From Oligoflexales bacterium (GTDB lineage: Bacteria; Bdellovibrionota_B; Oligoflexia; Oligoflexales; RGVZ01), in contig CANJZQ010000002.1 of assembly GCA_947479535.1 (NCBI GenBank), forward strand, positions 62,001 to 126,000: 64,000 bases of DNA. The letters are read 5' to 3'. A program made the translations under genes and the position numbers. Shown here piece after piece: positions 25,540-34,937 of this stretch. Below the pieces are notes generated by a model. That model made no database searches. It was not told the origin of the DNA and saw nothing but the letters and a program-made list of their open reading frames with translations. Numbering within the stretch: position 1 is the first letter of the stretch; each line of letters opens with the position of its first letter.

Positions 25540-26530
25540 AGGCACAGGGACACCGCAGACCGTTCTGGTGACCGGAGGATGCGGCTATATCGGTAGCCAT
25601 GTCGTCCGCCAGTTGTCATTGGCCGGCCACAAAACAGTGATCCTGGACGATCTATCCACTGGGTTTCGCGAACTTCTCACTCCAGGCGCCGTCCTTGTTG
25701 AGGGAAATTGCGCCGACAAGAGCCTGGTCACCAAAATAATTCGCGACCACAAAATATCAACGGTGATGCATTTTGCGGCATCTACGGTGGTTCCGGAGTC
25801 GGTGGCGAACCCGGTCAAATATTACAAAAACAATGTGGGCGGCAGCCTCTCGTTGATTGAGGCCAGCCTTGAGGCAGGCGTCAGAAACTTTATTTTTTCA
25901 TCGACGGGATCGGTTTATGGAGAGGCGGCACCTGTCCCGGTATCGGAACATTATCGACCAGAGCCAACGAATCCATATTCACGTTCAAAGTTAATCACCG
26001 AGACGATGCTTCGAGACATCTCTGCATTGACTGGCCTGAAATATGTGATTCTAAGATACTTCAATGTTGCCGGAGCCGACCCCGATGGGCGCCAGGGGCA
26101 GAAGTCGAAAAACGCGACGCACCTTATAAAAATCGCATCGGAAGTGGCCTGTGGGAAACGGAAATCACTAAGCGTTTTTGGAATGGACTACGACACCCCG
26201 GATGGCACTGGCGTGAGGGATTACATCCATGTCGAGGATTTGGCTTCAGCCCATCTAGCAGCGATGCTGCACCTTGCTCGCGGCGGCGAATCCGACACAT
26301 TCAACTGCGGATACGGTCACGGATTCTCGGTGCTCGAAGTGATCAAGGCCGTTGAAGCTGTGACCGGGAAACAGCTTGAGGTCAAGATCGAGCCGCGCCG
26401 CCCCGGAGACATTTCATCCTCGGTTGCCGACAACGAAAAAATAAAAGAAAAACTTGGTTGGAATCCCCAGTATGACGACCTCAAATTGATCGTAGAGCAT
26501 GCCGTCCAATGGGAAAAATCACTAAACTGA
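25529..26530 (+). CDS. galE: UDP-glucose 4-epimerase
   Basis: GalE interconverts UDP-glucose and UDP-galactose, supplying sugars for LPS and capsule. The 333-residue protein is an extended short-chain dehydrogenase: NAD-binding VTGGCGYIGSH near the N-terminus, active-site serine/threonine in FSSTGSVYGE, and catalytic Tyr/Lys in YSRSKLITE. The segment DYDTPDGTGVRDYIHVEDL is characteristic of GalE. ATG at 25529 was chosen; a TTG at 25523 is closer to the GGAGA site and cannot be excluded. Last gene of the operon; its last nine bases overlap the convergent PilZ-receiver gene. Confidence 0.94.
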   Translation: MKTEGTGTPQTVLVTGGCGYIGSHVVRQLSLAGHKTVILDDLSTGFRELLTPGAVLVEGNCADKSLVTKIIRDHKISTVMHFAASTVVPESVANPVKYYKNNVGGSLSLIEASLEAGVRNFIFSSTGSVYGEAAPVPVSEHYRPEPTNPYSRSKLITETMLRDISALTGLKYVILRYFNVAGADPDGRQGQKSKNATHLIKIASEVACGKRKSLSVFGMDYDTPDGTGVRDYIHVEDLASAHLAAMLHLARGGESDTFNCGYGHGFSVLEVIKAVEAVTGKQLEVKIEPRRPGDISSSVADNEKIKEKLGWNPQYDDLKLIVEHAVQWEKSLN

Positions 26531-27403
26531 TTTTATAGATGAATTATGGATGTCACTGCCGGTCGCTTGAGCCGCAGCCAGAGCCGTCACGAATACCGTG
26601 AGCAGCGTCAATTGCCGTTCCGTAATATGCTCAAAACTCATCCCCGCACTTGCGCCTGTGATCGACAACCGGCGGACCCTGCAGGATAACCGGAAAATCT
26701 CACCTTCATCGGGCGGGAAAATATCGTTCACTGGAATCTGCAGGCGAACCTGAGACTTTAGGTCAAATGGGATGTTTAAGTCTTTCGCTGCGAGCATGGC
26801 CCCGTGGAGGCTGATATCCACGAGAGTTCCCTTCCGCCAGGCCTCACTGCCTAAAACCTGAAACGAAACCGGCATTCCAATTTTGAAACGGCGGCTACGC
26901 CGCCGGTTGCGAAACTCCAACGCCTGCTTCACCCTGGCAACAATATCCAGAGCAGACTGACCCTTCAAATCAACGTAATCATCATTTTCCTGATGAACCA
27001 CCAAATGATCGCGATAGGCCGCCGTCATCTCTTTTGGCTCCCTGGTCAAGAACAGGACCGGCAACCCGTCGTCAGCCTTTTTTTCCTTCATGAATTTGAC
27101 CAGTTTAAGCAGACGATCGCGCGGGGCAAAGGTGTCATCCAGAATCATCAAATGAATTTGACGCGAAATTTGTCTGGCAAGTTCGTCGGGAGTTTTTGGC
27201 TGCACCAGAACGTATGTCTTACCAAGGCTCTCAACATACCGCGTCATGGCCTCGACCTTGTCTGGTGACACGCTCTGGGCCAGGGCCATGACCACATAGG
27301 ACTTCTGCTTTTTCTTGGGTGCCACCAGGTATTCGGCAACCCCACCGTCAGATGGGTCCTGAGCCTTCCCTGTCTTTTTAGATTTATCCTCGTCTTTGCT
27401 CAT
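26522..27403 (-). CDS. Receiver-like plus PilZ domain protein
   Basis: In this 293-residue protein a disordered Lys/Asp-rich N-terminus (about residues 1-32) precedes a receiver-like alpha/beta domain (about 35-160) with LMILDD at the expected phosphoacceptor strand, and then a PilZ domain (about 165-275). The PilZ part has the arginine cluster RRRSRRFK and the motif VDISLHGAM (DxSxxG), so c-di-GMP binding is likely. The ATG at 27403 has GGGAG eight bases before it and lies 14 bases after the upstream stop; a longer form from 27442 overlaps that gene. As last gene of an envelope operon it may tie that system to c-di-GMP level. Confidence 0.8.
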   Translation of the reverse strand: MSKDEDKSKKTGKAQDPSDGGVAEYLVAPKKKQKSYVVMALAQSVSPDKVEAMTRYVESLGKTYVLVQPKTPDELARQISRQIHLMILDDTFAPRDRLLKLVKFMKEKKADDGLPVLFLTREPKEMTAAYRDHLVVHQENDDYVDLKGQSALDIVARVKQALEFRNRRRSRRFKIGMPVSFQVLGSEAWRKGTLVDISLHGAMLAAKDLNIPFDLKSQVRLQIPVNDIFPPDEGEIFRLSCRVRRLSITGASAGMSFEHITERQLTLLTVFVTALAAAQATGSDIHNSSIKSV

Positions 27404-27417
27404 CGTGGCGCTCCCAA

Positions 27418-29028
27418 TCAAAGGCGCTTTTGGATGCTCCAACCAGACACGTGCTTGAAAAACGAATACGGCTCAATGCGGACACCGTTAAGGTTTTCCT
27501 GAAAGGCGGCATGGTGAGTCAAAGTCCAAAGGAAGATGTAAGGAGTCTCATCGGCAATGACTGCGTGAATCTTGTGACTAATCGCCCGTTTCTTTTCGAA
27601 GTCATTCGTGGCGTCAGCCTCCGTCAGCAGGGCATCAATGGTTTTATTCTTCAACAAGACAAAATTATTTCCCCACGCTCCTGCACTACCAGAATGAAAG
27701 AGGCTCATGATGTTACTGGCATCATCAAAACTCCATGATGCCAAAGTCAGGTCATAGTCGTGGTCAAAAAGAACCCTTTTCTTCCATGAAACCCAATCAA
27801 GAAAATGCATTTCAATCTTGATCCCTGCCTTTTCGAAGTACGACTGAAGGCCAAGGACAATCTTCTTCAGCGTCTCGCCTTCTCCGGAAACCGGCACAAC
27901 CATCGAAAGCTTCAGGGGATTTCCCTTGCTGTCCTCGAGGATTCCATCGGAATTCTTATCCGTATAACCCGCCGATTCAAGGATCTGCCTTGCGCGCCCA
28001 AGGTCGTATGCAACCGATGGCACATCGAGATTATAGGCCCACGAGGTCGGCGGAAAAGGCCCGGAAATCAGGCGGCCTTTGCCCTGGAAAAATGCTTCCA
28101 GCATCTCCTTGCGGTTTACCGCCAGAGCCAAGGCCTGACGCACCCGGCGGTCGCTCAAAATTGTCCGGGAGGTGTTCATTGCAACAAAACTGTAGGAAAG
28201 AGCGTCGTAAGGGAGGAGCAACAGGCGCTTGTCCGCCATAATTTCGGCAAGATCCCGTGGACTGACATAGGTAATGAGATCGAGCGCATTAAACATAAGG
28301 GACTGGGCCATGACGCTTTGGTCGGCATAGCTCTTCATCACGATGGTTTCGATCTTGGGGGCGCCTCCGAAGTACATTGGATTGGCGCGCAGAAGAACTT
28401 CTCCTTGTTTGTTGGACTTGATGAACTGATAGGGACCAGTTCCAATGGGGTGTTGCACAAACGCACTCTCGCGAAACGAAGCTCCGGATTTGACGTTCGA
28501 AAACGCTGTGGCCGGAAGAATTTTGAACATCAAAATCCTAAGTGGATCCGAAACGGCCCGACGCAACGTGATTTTCACGGTCAAGGGATCCAATTCTTCT
28601 GCAGAAGCGATCCCAGAGAAGCGCTCAGAGTTCGGAATTTCAGACCGCGCCTGCAACAGAAATTTCACCGTCGCGACAACATCCTTGGCCTGAAAGGAGG
28701 CACCGGGTTCCTTCGGCGATGATTTAGCCGACGACGCGGGTCCGTGCCATGACGTGTTATTCCTGAGATGGAAGGTTACGTCTGTTCCATTTTTGGAAAC
28801 CTCCCAACTTGTTGCAAGAGCCGGCACGTAATCACCGCTGCGACTGAGGTCAACAAGGCCATCAAAGACCAGGTCAGAGAGCCTCTGGGCCGTCGCTTCA
28901 TGGGCCGTGTATGGATCGAATGTTTCCAAACGCCCCGTTTCCCCATAAACCATGCGATTCTCGGCCGCGAAGGCGTCGCCAGTGATCGCCACCCAGAACG
29001 CCATAAAAATCAGACTCCGCATGGACAT
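27418..29028 (-). CDS. Family-5 extracellular solute-binding protein (DppA/OppA type)
   Basis: The 536-residue protein begins with a signal peptide (core about residues 4-17, cleavage near DAFA|AE) without a lipobox. The mature part has the SBP_bac_5 architecture: an early LETFDPYTAHEATAQRLSDLVFDG block (key part LVFDGLVDL), then VTFHLRNNTSWHGP, and GTGPYQF near the middle. Such proteins usually capture peptides or nickel for an ABC importer, but no permease or ATPase gene is nearby. It lies nine bases downstream of the TolB-like lipoprotein gene in a six-gene envelope operon, which is unusual for this family. Confidence 0.9.
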   Translation of the reverse strand: MSMRSLIFMAFWVAITGDAFAAENRMVYGETGRLETFDPYTAHEATAQRLSDLVFDGLVDLSRSGDYVPALATSWEVSKNGTDVTFHLRNNTSWHGPASSAKSSPKEPGASFQAKDVVATVKFLLQARSEIPNSERFSGIASAEELDPLTVKITLRRAVSDPLRILMFKILPATAFSNVKSGASFRESAFVQHPIGTGPYQFIKSNKQGEVLLRANPMYFGGAPKIETIVMKSYADQSVMAQSLMFNALDLITYVSPRDLAEIMADKRLLLLPYDALSYSFVAMNTSRTILSDRRVRQALALAVNRKEMLEAFFQGKGRLISGPFPPTSWAYNLDVPSVAYDLGRARQILESAGYTDKNSDGILEDSKGNPLKLSMVVPVSGEGETLKKIVLGLQSYFEKAGIKIEMHFLDWVSWKKRVLFDHDYDLTLASWSFDDASNIMSLFHSGSAGAWGNNFVLLKNKTIDALLTEADATNDFEKKRAISHKIHAVIADETPYIFLWTLTHHAAFQENLNGVRIEPYSFFKHVSGWSIQKRL

Positions 29029-29037
29029 GTGTGCCCC

Positions 29038-30426
29038 CTAATTCTGCAAGAAGACAGGTCGCGTCAGCCCAGATGGACGCCCCTGCAGTTGAATACCCTG
29101 ATTGGTCAGAGCCACAAAAACCTTGTCCCAGGCGCCAACCTGGGCCCGAAAACTCAACACACCAAGTTTTGACATCATAATGTCACGATTCATCTTGGTA
29201 TTCGTTTTAAAATAGTAGGTCTGTCCCTCAAAAAGATCATACGCATGGATCGGGTTGAATAGGGAAGGATCGCGTTTTACATAAATGACTTTTCGCGCAT
29301 CCGGAGTCCATGCCGGCCCGGTGTTCAAATCGACCACCACATCACGGGCTACGAGGTGATTGGCAAGGGCCTCGTCTGAAAGGGGAAAACTGCGGAGGTC
29401 CGTTGGAATAACGTGAATATTCCAATGCAAACTCTCGACCATGGAGTCTCCGCTTTGTTCTCGCACGGCACTGTAGAACGCGACAAACCTGCCATCCGGC
29501 GACACCGTCGGACGAAGCTCATCTGCATCGCTCTTCGTCAGGTTAAATGGCTGAGCCCAGCCCTGACCCGATGGATTTCGCCGGGTCATGACGACATCAT
29601 GGTTCTGAGCATCGCCACTAGAAAAAACAATCCTTTTCCCATCGGGATACCACTCCGGGAAGAGATCGGTCTCACGTGAGTTGCTGACCTGGAGCACGTT
29701 TTGATCATCAACTTCCACGACGTATATTTTTGCCGCCCCTTTACGGGAACTGACAAATGCGATTTCATTCCCAGCAGGATTCCATGATGCATACCCATTT
29801 TTTGCGCGGCTCGATGCAACCGTTTGTTCACCGCCGGCAACGCTGCCGACATAAATATTGAATTCGCCAACCCCGCCATTCGACACAAACGCAAACCGGT
29901 TGCTATCGCGCGACCAGCGCAACCCGGCATTGTAGGACATCATCGAACTTCCTGATCCAGATAGTCCCTCAAGAAAGTTACCGGAACTGGCCCCCGGCAG
30001 AACCATAAGTTCGCGGGCGAAATCTCCCATGAGATCTTTCAAAAGGATCCTGCGACTGTCTGAACCAATGATTTCAAATCCAAGATAAACTCCGTCGGCA
30101 GACCAACTTAAATTTGCCTCATTCATCGCATCGTCGGATGAGGTCAACTTGCGCACCTCGACCATCTGGACTCCCTGCCTGGCAGCCGGCAGGTTTGGAA
30201 AATGCTTTTCAAAGTATCCGGAACCTGGGAAAAACCGTTTGATGAAAGTCGGGAAATAATTCCCATCGTCCGCCTTGAAATCAACCAGGCTGTCACGGGA
30301 TTTATTTTTGAAATAACGCCCGTACAAAGATGCCGGCGACCACTTTCGTGCCGCAGTTGTGCATCCGGCGAATGAACCTGTTGCGACCGCAATACCCATG
30401 ACCATGGCGATCGTTGATCTATTCAT
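29038..30426 (-). CDS. TolB-like beta-propeller lipoprotein
   Basis: In this 462-residue protein the N-terminus is a signal peptide ending in SFAGC, an acceptable lipobox with Cys near residue 21. The mature region is a WD40-like/PD40 propeller: repeated blades such as ANLSWSADGVYLGFE, LRWSRDSNRFAFVS, ASWNPAGNEIAFVSSR, and FPEWYPDGKRIVFSS. This matches the TolB C-terminal half, though no TolB N-terminal domain is evident and it is not beside tolA/pal. The ATG at 30426 overlaps the stop of the PEGA lipoprotein gene (ATGA), which decides the start. Probably periplasmic, membrane-attached and protein-binding. Confidence 0.82.
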   Translation of the reverse strand: MNRSTIAMVMGIAVATGSFAGCTTAARKWSPASLYGRYFKNKSRDSLVDFKADDGNYFPTFIKRFFPGSGYFEKHFPNLPAARQGVQMVEVRKLTSSDDAMNEANLSWSADGVYLGFEIIGSDSRRILLKDLMGDFARELMVLPGASSGNFLEGLSGSGSSMMSYNAGLRWSRDSNRFAFVSNGGVGEFNIYVGSVAGGEQTVASSRAKNGYASWNPAGNEIAFVSSRKGAAKIYVVEVDDQNVLQVSNSRETDLFPEWYPDGKRIVFSSGDAQNHDVVMTRRNPSGQGWAQPFNLTKSDADELRPTVSPDGRFVAFYSAVREQSGDSMVESLHWNIHVIPTDLRSFPLSDEALANHLVARDVVVDLNTGPAWTPDARKVIYVKRDPSLFNPIHAYDLFEGQTYYFKTNTKMNRDIMMSKLGVLSFRAQVGAWDKVFVALTNQGIQLQGRPSGLTRPVFLQN

Positions 30427-33392
30427 CTCTTTGAAAGCCCTGCTTGCGTCTGCTTCAAGTAAACTCGCGCGTTTGCGGCAAGTACCGTCGCTTGTTTTTC
30501 GGACTCCTCGCCTGGATTCAGCGCATCGAGATAATTCGTCCATGCACGGTTGGCTTGCTCAAGGGCAGACTGGTCATTGATCAACAGCCAACGCCGGTGA
30601 AAACTCAACGCGCGGAAATATTCCAGATTTTTAACCGACTGTTTGAAATCTTTTTTTGGAAGGAAACGGGTGAATTTTGAGGCGCGATCAAGGATCGCTG
30701 CAGCCTTGGCGAATCCATCTGCGGCCGTTTTTGGGTTTGATCGCGAAGCCTTTTCCGCGATCATGTGGATTGCGATTCCCTCGTTAATATGGGTGCCGAT
30801 GAATCGCTTGTCGATGAAATCGCGAACTTCAGCTGCGGATGTGACACTGGAGAAAAACTTCTCGGCCATAGCCGGATCATTCAGCTTCCCGAGGGCAAGT
30901 TCTCCAGCCATGTGGCGGCTGACCAGATAGTCACTGTGATTGGAGGGAACCTTCGCCAGGTATGCGATGGCTTCACTCGTCTTTCCGCTGTCCGCGATCT
31001 TCCGTGCCTTTGTGGCCACGTCGTCTTCCAGTTGAATGGCTCTTGCGCCAGTCAATTCCAGGGTGCCTGCGTCAATTTCCAGAATCGTTGAATACTTCTT
31101 GTAGCCTTCAGGACCAGCAATCTCCATCTTCAGAAACGCACCGGAGCCATCCAGTTTAGTGTCAAGCGGTGTCTTGCCAGCCAACTTGCCGTCAAGAAAT
31201 ACAGCGGCACCCGGAGGCACAGATTCCAAACGCAAGCGGGAAGCTTCTGCTTCAATCGCAACCTCAACCTGACGGCCAGGGTTCAAAGTCGTCTCAAACG
31301 AACCAGGATTCCATCCAGCCTTTACGACCGACAGCTTGCCCGCTGTCCCCTGAAGTTTCCGCGGCAGATAAACGACCCCATTGCTGTTTGACGTACCAAC
31401 CCAAACATCGTTGAAATAGACATTGGCTTGAGCGATGGGACGCGGATCGTCGCCCGCCTTGTTGCGAACCAGGACCGAAAATGAGCCATCCTTGTCCGCG
31501 ACGGAAGGAGCTGAACCCTTGGCCGTGTTTTTTTGTTTTGTCGCTTCCGCCGCCATCGGTACAGGATTTGCTGCAGACTTCTCTGGAGACCCAGCGTGAT
31601 CCAGGGCAAGACCCCGCATCACAACAACATCTCCGCGGCCCGGATGTTTATTCGACGTCCCGTTATCAATCATCAGCGTCAATTCAGCACCAGAATCACT
31701 GGATGCCCCTTGCCCCGCAGATGTCATTGATGCATCAGGAACCCTGGCGGATGCGATGTTCGCGATGGTTTGTTTGCGTCCGCGTGCATCAGTTTGAACG
31801 CCAAACACATCGAAACGGTCACCCGGTTTCACGATGGCGGCAAGCTGCCCCGGCAGCAGGGCGCGGACCTGGTCTTTGCCGGCGGACATGATGACGCCCT
31901 GAAATGGAAGTGACCGCATCAGCCGTTCCGCGAGCCCGTCGATTTGCTTTTGAAAACCAGCTGCAAGTTCCGGTTTTGAAAGATCTCCTGCTAACGTCTC
32001 CTTCGCAGCCGCCATCACGATGCCCTTGGCATCCACCGCCACAAGCTCAACCTGAGATTGACCCTCACCTGCCGCCAGGGACCGGCGAATGCGCAGGTCG
32101 GGATTTTTTTGTCCCTTGCCAGCTTTCACAAGGATTTTACGGGAGAAAACTTTGCGATCGAGCGCCGAGTCACTCATCTTTACCAGGGCACTTGCGAGTT
32201 TCCCATCCAACGATGAGGATGTCTGGCGGGATTCCTCGACTGTGACAACAGGAACCTTCGAAAGATCACCGACAAAATGCCTCTCCAAATGAATGTCGCC
32301 CGTTGTGGCAAATTCAGATTCGGAAGATTCCGGCAGGAATCCCTGCGGAGCTGCCATCTCGACCTTCAACATTGACACACTGGAACGCTTGTTTGCCGCG
32401 GTGCCTTTGAAGGTGAAAAGAAAACGGCCGGACTTGTCTGTCGTACCGGCTGGTTGTCCATCAACCGAAACCACGACACCTTGAAGGGGGTAGGTGGAAG
32501 TCACACCACGAGCGAAGGCCAAGACCTCCATTTTGTGGCCCTTTTGCACCTGGATCCGGACAAGCTTATTGGTGAAATCCACCTGCAGATCCTGACTTTC
32601 GGTGATGTAGCCCTGTTTCAAAATACGGAGAGCCCACACGGAGCCAGACTCCATTCGAACAGCGCAGCGGCCCCTGACATTTGTCGTACACAGGGTTTTT
32701 TCAATGTCGTCACCTGTCGTCAAGATGGCAGCGACGCGTGCACCGGAAACTGCGGATTCACCGGCATAGACGTGAAATGTGACAAGCACATCTTTCACTG
32801 GCGCTGGTTTTATTTCGGCGATCTTCTCTTCTTCTTTTACCTGGCCATCCTCCGCAGGAAGCGCCGGGATTTCAACTTGGCTCACCGCTGCAGGAGCCGG
32901 ACTTTCAACAACCTCTGACTTGACTTTGGCTGGGTCCGCGGCGACTTGATCCGCTACCGCCGGCGAAGCGACGGGTGAAGTTGAGGGTGAGAGGGCATTG
33001 GCTGCAATTGCTGCGTCAGCTGGTTTTGGCTTTGGAACAAAATACATCACCGCCTTCACCACAACGGGGCGTGATGTGGACTTCGACAGGTCAATCGTCT
33101 CCATGTGAGGAGCAAAATAATAGCTGTCGCTGGTTTTGGTGATCTCGACCGAGACTTGGGAACCCTCAATGATGGCAGGCTTCCCCGCGAGCATTCCTTT
33201 TGCATCAGTCGTACCGATGATCCGGCCACCAACTTTCACTTGGGCCTCATGAACCGGGTCACCTTGGTTGGTCCGGACCTCGACCCGCAAAGGAGTGACG
33301 ACTTCACGCCGGCACGAAGCCGACAGAATGATCGCACCCGATAAACACGCCACTGCTAAAATTCGGTTTTTGATCGTGGACAGGGTCGGCAT
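30423..33392 (-). CDS. Large multidomain PEGA lipoprotein
   Basis: The 989-residue protein has a signal peptide with lipobox LSASC (Cys about residue 27). Domains in order: a carboxypeptidase-regulatory-like beta domain (about 35-115), a Pro/Ala/Glu linker (115-200), two similar beta domains (about 205-390), a central module with a TolB-N/FlgT-like feel (about 390-610, including ALLPGQLAAIVKPGDRFDVFG), another regulatory-like domain (about 650-730), a PEGA domain (LESVPPGAAVFLDGKLAGKTP, about 735-800) and a helical TPR-like C-terminus. PEGA domains occur on surface proteins and are thought to bind other envelope components. Strongly coupled to the TolB-like gene by a four-base overlap. Confidence 0.82.
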   Translation of the reverse strand: MPTLSTIKNRILAVACLSGAIILSASCRREVVTPLRVEVRTNQGDPVHEAQVKVGGRIIGTTDAKGMLAGKPAIIEGSQVSVEITKTSDSYYFAPHMETIDLSKSTSRPVVVKAVMYFVPKPKPADAAIAANALSPSTSPVASPAVADQVAADPAKVKSEVVESPAPAAVSQVEIPALPAEDGQVKEEEKIAEIKPAPVKDVLVTFHVYAGESAVSGARVAAILTTGDDIEKTLCTTNVRGRCAVRMESGSVWALRILKQGYITESQDLQVDFTNKLVRIQVQKGHKMEVLAFARGVTSTYPLQGVVVSVDGQPAGTTDKSGRFLFTFKGTAANKRSSVSMLKVEMAAPQGFLPESSESEFATTGDIHLERHFVGDLSKVPVVTVEESRQTSSSLDGKLASALVKMSDSALDRKVFSRKILVKAGKGQKNPDLRIRRSLAAGEGQSQVELVAVDAKGIVMAAAKETLAGDLSKPELAAGFQKQIDGLAERLMRSLPFQGVIMSAGKDQVRALLPGQLAAIVKPGDRFDVFGVQTDARGRKQTIANIASARVPDASMTSAGQGASSDSGAELTLMIDNGTSNKHPGRGDVVVMRGLALDHAGSPEKSAANPVPMAAEATKQKNTAKGSAPSVADKDGSFSVLVRNKAGDDPRPIAQANVYFNDVWVGTSNSNGVVYLPRKLQGTAGKLSVVKAGWNPGSFETTLNPGRQVEVAIEAEASRLRLESVPPGAAVFLDGKLAGKTPLDTKLDGSGAFLKMEIAGPEGYKKYSTILEIDAGTLELTGARAIQLEDDVATKARKIADSGKTSEAIAYLAKVPSNHSDYLVSRHMAGELALGKLNDPAMAEKFFSSVTSAAEVRDFIDKRFIGTHINEGIAIHMIAEKASRSNPKTAADGFAKAAAILDRASKFTRFLPKKDFKQSVKNLEYFRALSFHRRWLLINDQSALEQANRAWTNYLDALNPGEESEKQATVLAANARVYLKQTQAGLSKR

Positions 33393-33417
33393 TACGATCT
33401 CCAGTAGTCGTCGGGAT

Positions 33418-33867
33418 TCAGAATTGTGGCAGGGTCAACAATGCGCCGCCCTCGCCCCTGCTGGCAGCAGGATCGCTATTGATTTCAGAAGTTCTTGCCC
33501 GGGCTTGCCCAAGAGGTTTTAGAACCAGCTTGACCGTCTGTGATTTGATTAGATCAAGTCGAACGGATACTGGCTCGTATCCAGGGACCAAGGCCTCAAT
33601 CAAATATTTTCCTTTGGGCAAATCCTCGGAGCTCTCAAAAGTTCCATCAGGGTCTGGAACCAGTATCAATGAAGCTGGCTCATCTTTGTCAACGCTGGCA
33701 TCAAGGCGGGTGACATTCACACGAGCGTCAAAAAGGGCCTCAGAACCAAGTTCAGGTCCCTCGAGACGCCCTGAGACTGTCGTAGCGCATCCACACACCA
33801 ACGCAGCTGACATTGTAATGAGGAGAAAAAAAACGGAACGAAACATCAGAAAAGATGGGCGAACCAT
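33418..33867 (-). CDS. Small lipoprotein with a beta-sandwich domain
   Basis: In this 149-residue protein a signal peptide (core about residues 9-24) ends in ALVCGCATT, with lipidated Cys near residue 27. The mature part has a single carboxypeptidase-regulatory or PEGA-like sandwich, with DPDGTFESSEDLPKGKYLIEA as its core turn and strands (key part LPKGKYLIEALVPGYEPVSV). This resembles domains of the much larger lipoprotein encoded next, 25 bases downstream, so the two may be derived from one another and interact. GGAGAGAG stands before the ATG. No enzyme motif. Confidence 0.72.
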   Translation of the reverse strand: MVRPSFLMFRSVFFLLITMSAALVCGCATTVSGRLEGPELGSEALFDARVNVTRLDASVDKDEPASLILVPDPDGTFESSEDLPKGKYLIEALVPGYEPVSVRLDLIKSQTVKLVLKPLGQARARTSEINSDPAASRGEGGALLTLPQF

Positions 33868-33923
33868 GAGAGCTCTCTCCGAGAATGGGAACGTGACGAA
33901 AGGGAATTCAGATCAGGAGGAGA

Positions 33924-34853
33924 TTAACCTTCATCATCATTCGACTCAGAGGCTTCTCCGCCCGACACGGCATCCTCTGATGCCTGCCTGGACTCCTTGG
34001 CAGCCTTATTATCCTGCGACTGTGCGTTGCTGGCAAGATGACTGAACCGCATATTGACTGGAATCGTATAGCTTGACCGGTACTTTCCGGCTTGCCCCGA
34101 AAAGGCAATGTCTACCGTCAACACGCGCCCTTCAAAACGGGGAGGCAATGAAAAAACAAAACTTCGGCGGGCATAGCGCCGGATTCCGAACCGCTGTCCA
34201 TGTTCCGTGTTCAGGGGATCACCCGTAACCGACACTGTGAGAGCCTTTGGCACGGTGATGCTGATCCTTTCACCACTCTGCCTTTCAACTGCCGCGATGC
34301 CCCAGATGAAGCCTTCGGCCTTCTTGGAAGAATCAGAGTTGCGCAGATCGAAAAAAACTTCGAAAACACCATCCCGACGAATCACACTTGGATTTGACAA
34401 TGAAACCGGTGACTTGGGGTCTTCCCGAGAAGCCATCTTCGCCTTTTCCGGCGTATCGGTCATGACGGGAGCTTCGGTTGCCTTCGGCGCTGCCTTTTCC
34501 GACTCAACGGATGCGGCTGGCTTGACTGCCGGACTCGAAGCCGCAGCAAATTTGCGATCCTTGACTTCAGGGTAAGCGCGCTCGAATACCCCGTCATGTA
34601 GTGTCTGATATTCGAAAATCACTGCACGGGATGTACTCAACTCAGCCCGCAAGTCGCTTTGCTTGGCTTCCAGGCGCACCAGAAGGACTCCGGACGCAAG
34701 CCCCCAAATGACCACAACCCCTGAGGCGATGGCCATGATTGAAGCAGTGCGCAAGGTGACCCGAACGGTTTTCGTCTTGGCGGCGTCGACGAAATAGATC
34801 AGGTTTACATGGCGCTGCGCACTGAAAAATGATTTCCAATTTCTAGGTGCCAT
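33924..34853 (-). CDS. Membrane-anchored protein of unknown function, first gene of the PEGA operon
   Basis: In this 309-residue protein a short positive N-terminus leads into one transmembrane helix (about residues 37-59), followed by a helical stretch, a Pro/Ala/Glu/Lys linker (about 105-150), and a beta-rich periplasmic domain (about 155-275) with SVIRRDGVFEVFFDLRNSD and a closing strand pattern; the tail is acidic and disordered. No family recognised. It opens the minus-strand operon that continues with two lipoproteins, a TolB-like protein, a solute-binding protein and a PilZ protein. The 84-base AT-rich gap to the divergent heptosyltransferase gene must hold both promoters; I could not assign them. 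Confidence 0.65.
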   Translation of the reverse strand: MAPRNWKSFFSAQRHVNLIYFVDAAKTKTVRVTLRTASIMAIASGVVVIWGLASGVLLVRLEAKQSDLRAELSTSRAVIFEYQTLHDGVFERAYPEVKDRKFAAASSPAVKPAASVESEKAAPKATEAPVMTDTPEKAKMASREDPKSPVSLSNPSVIRRDGVFEVFFDLRNSDSSKKAEGFIWGIAAVERQSGERISITVPKALTVSVTGDPLNTEHGQRFGIRRYARRSFVFSLPPRFEGRVLTVDIAFSGQAGKYRSSYTIPVNMRFSHLASNAQSQDNKAAKESRQASEDAVSGGEASESNDDEG

Positions 34854-34937
34854 TTTTCTACCAGTTGCCAGTTCATTTTAAATCTATTTTAATCAAAATG
34901 AAAAATTTTATCAACTGTCAGGGTTTCTAATTCACCT

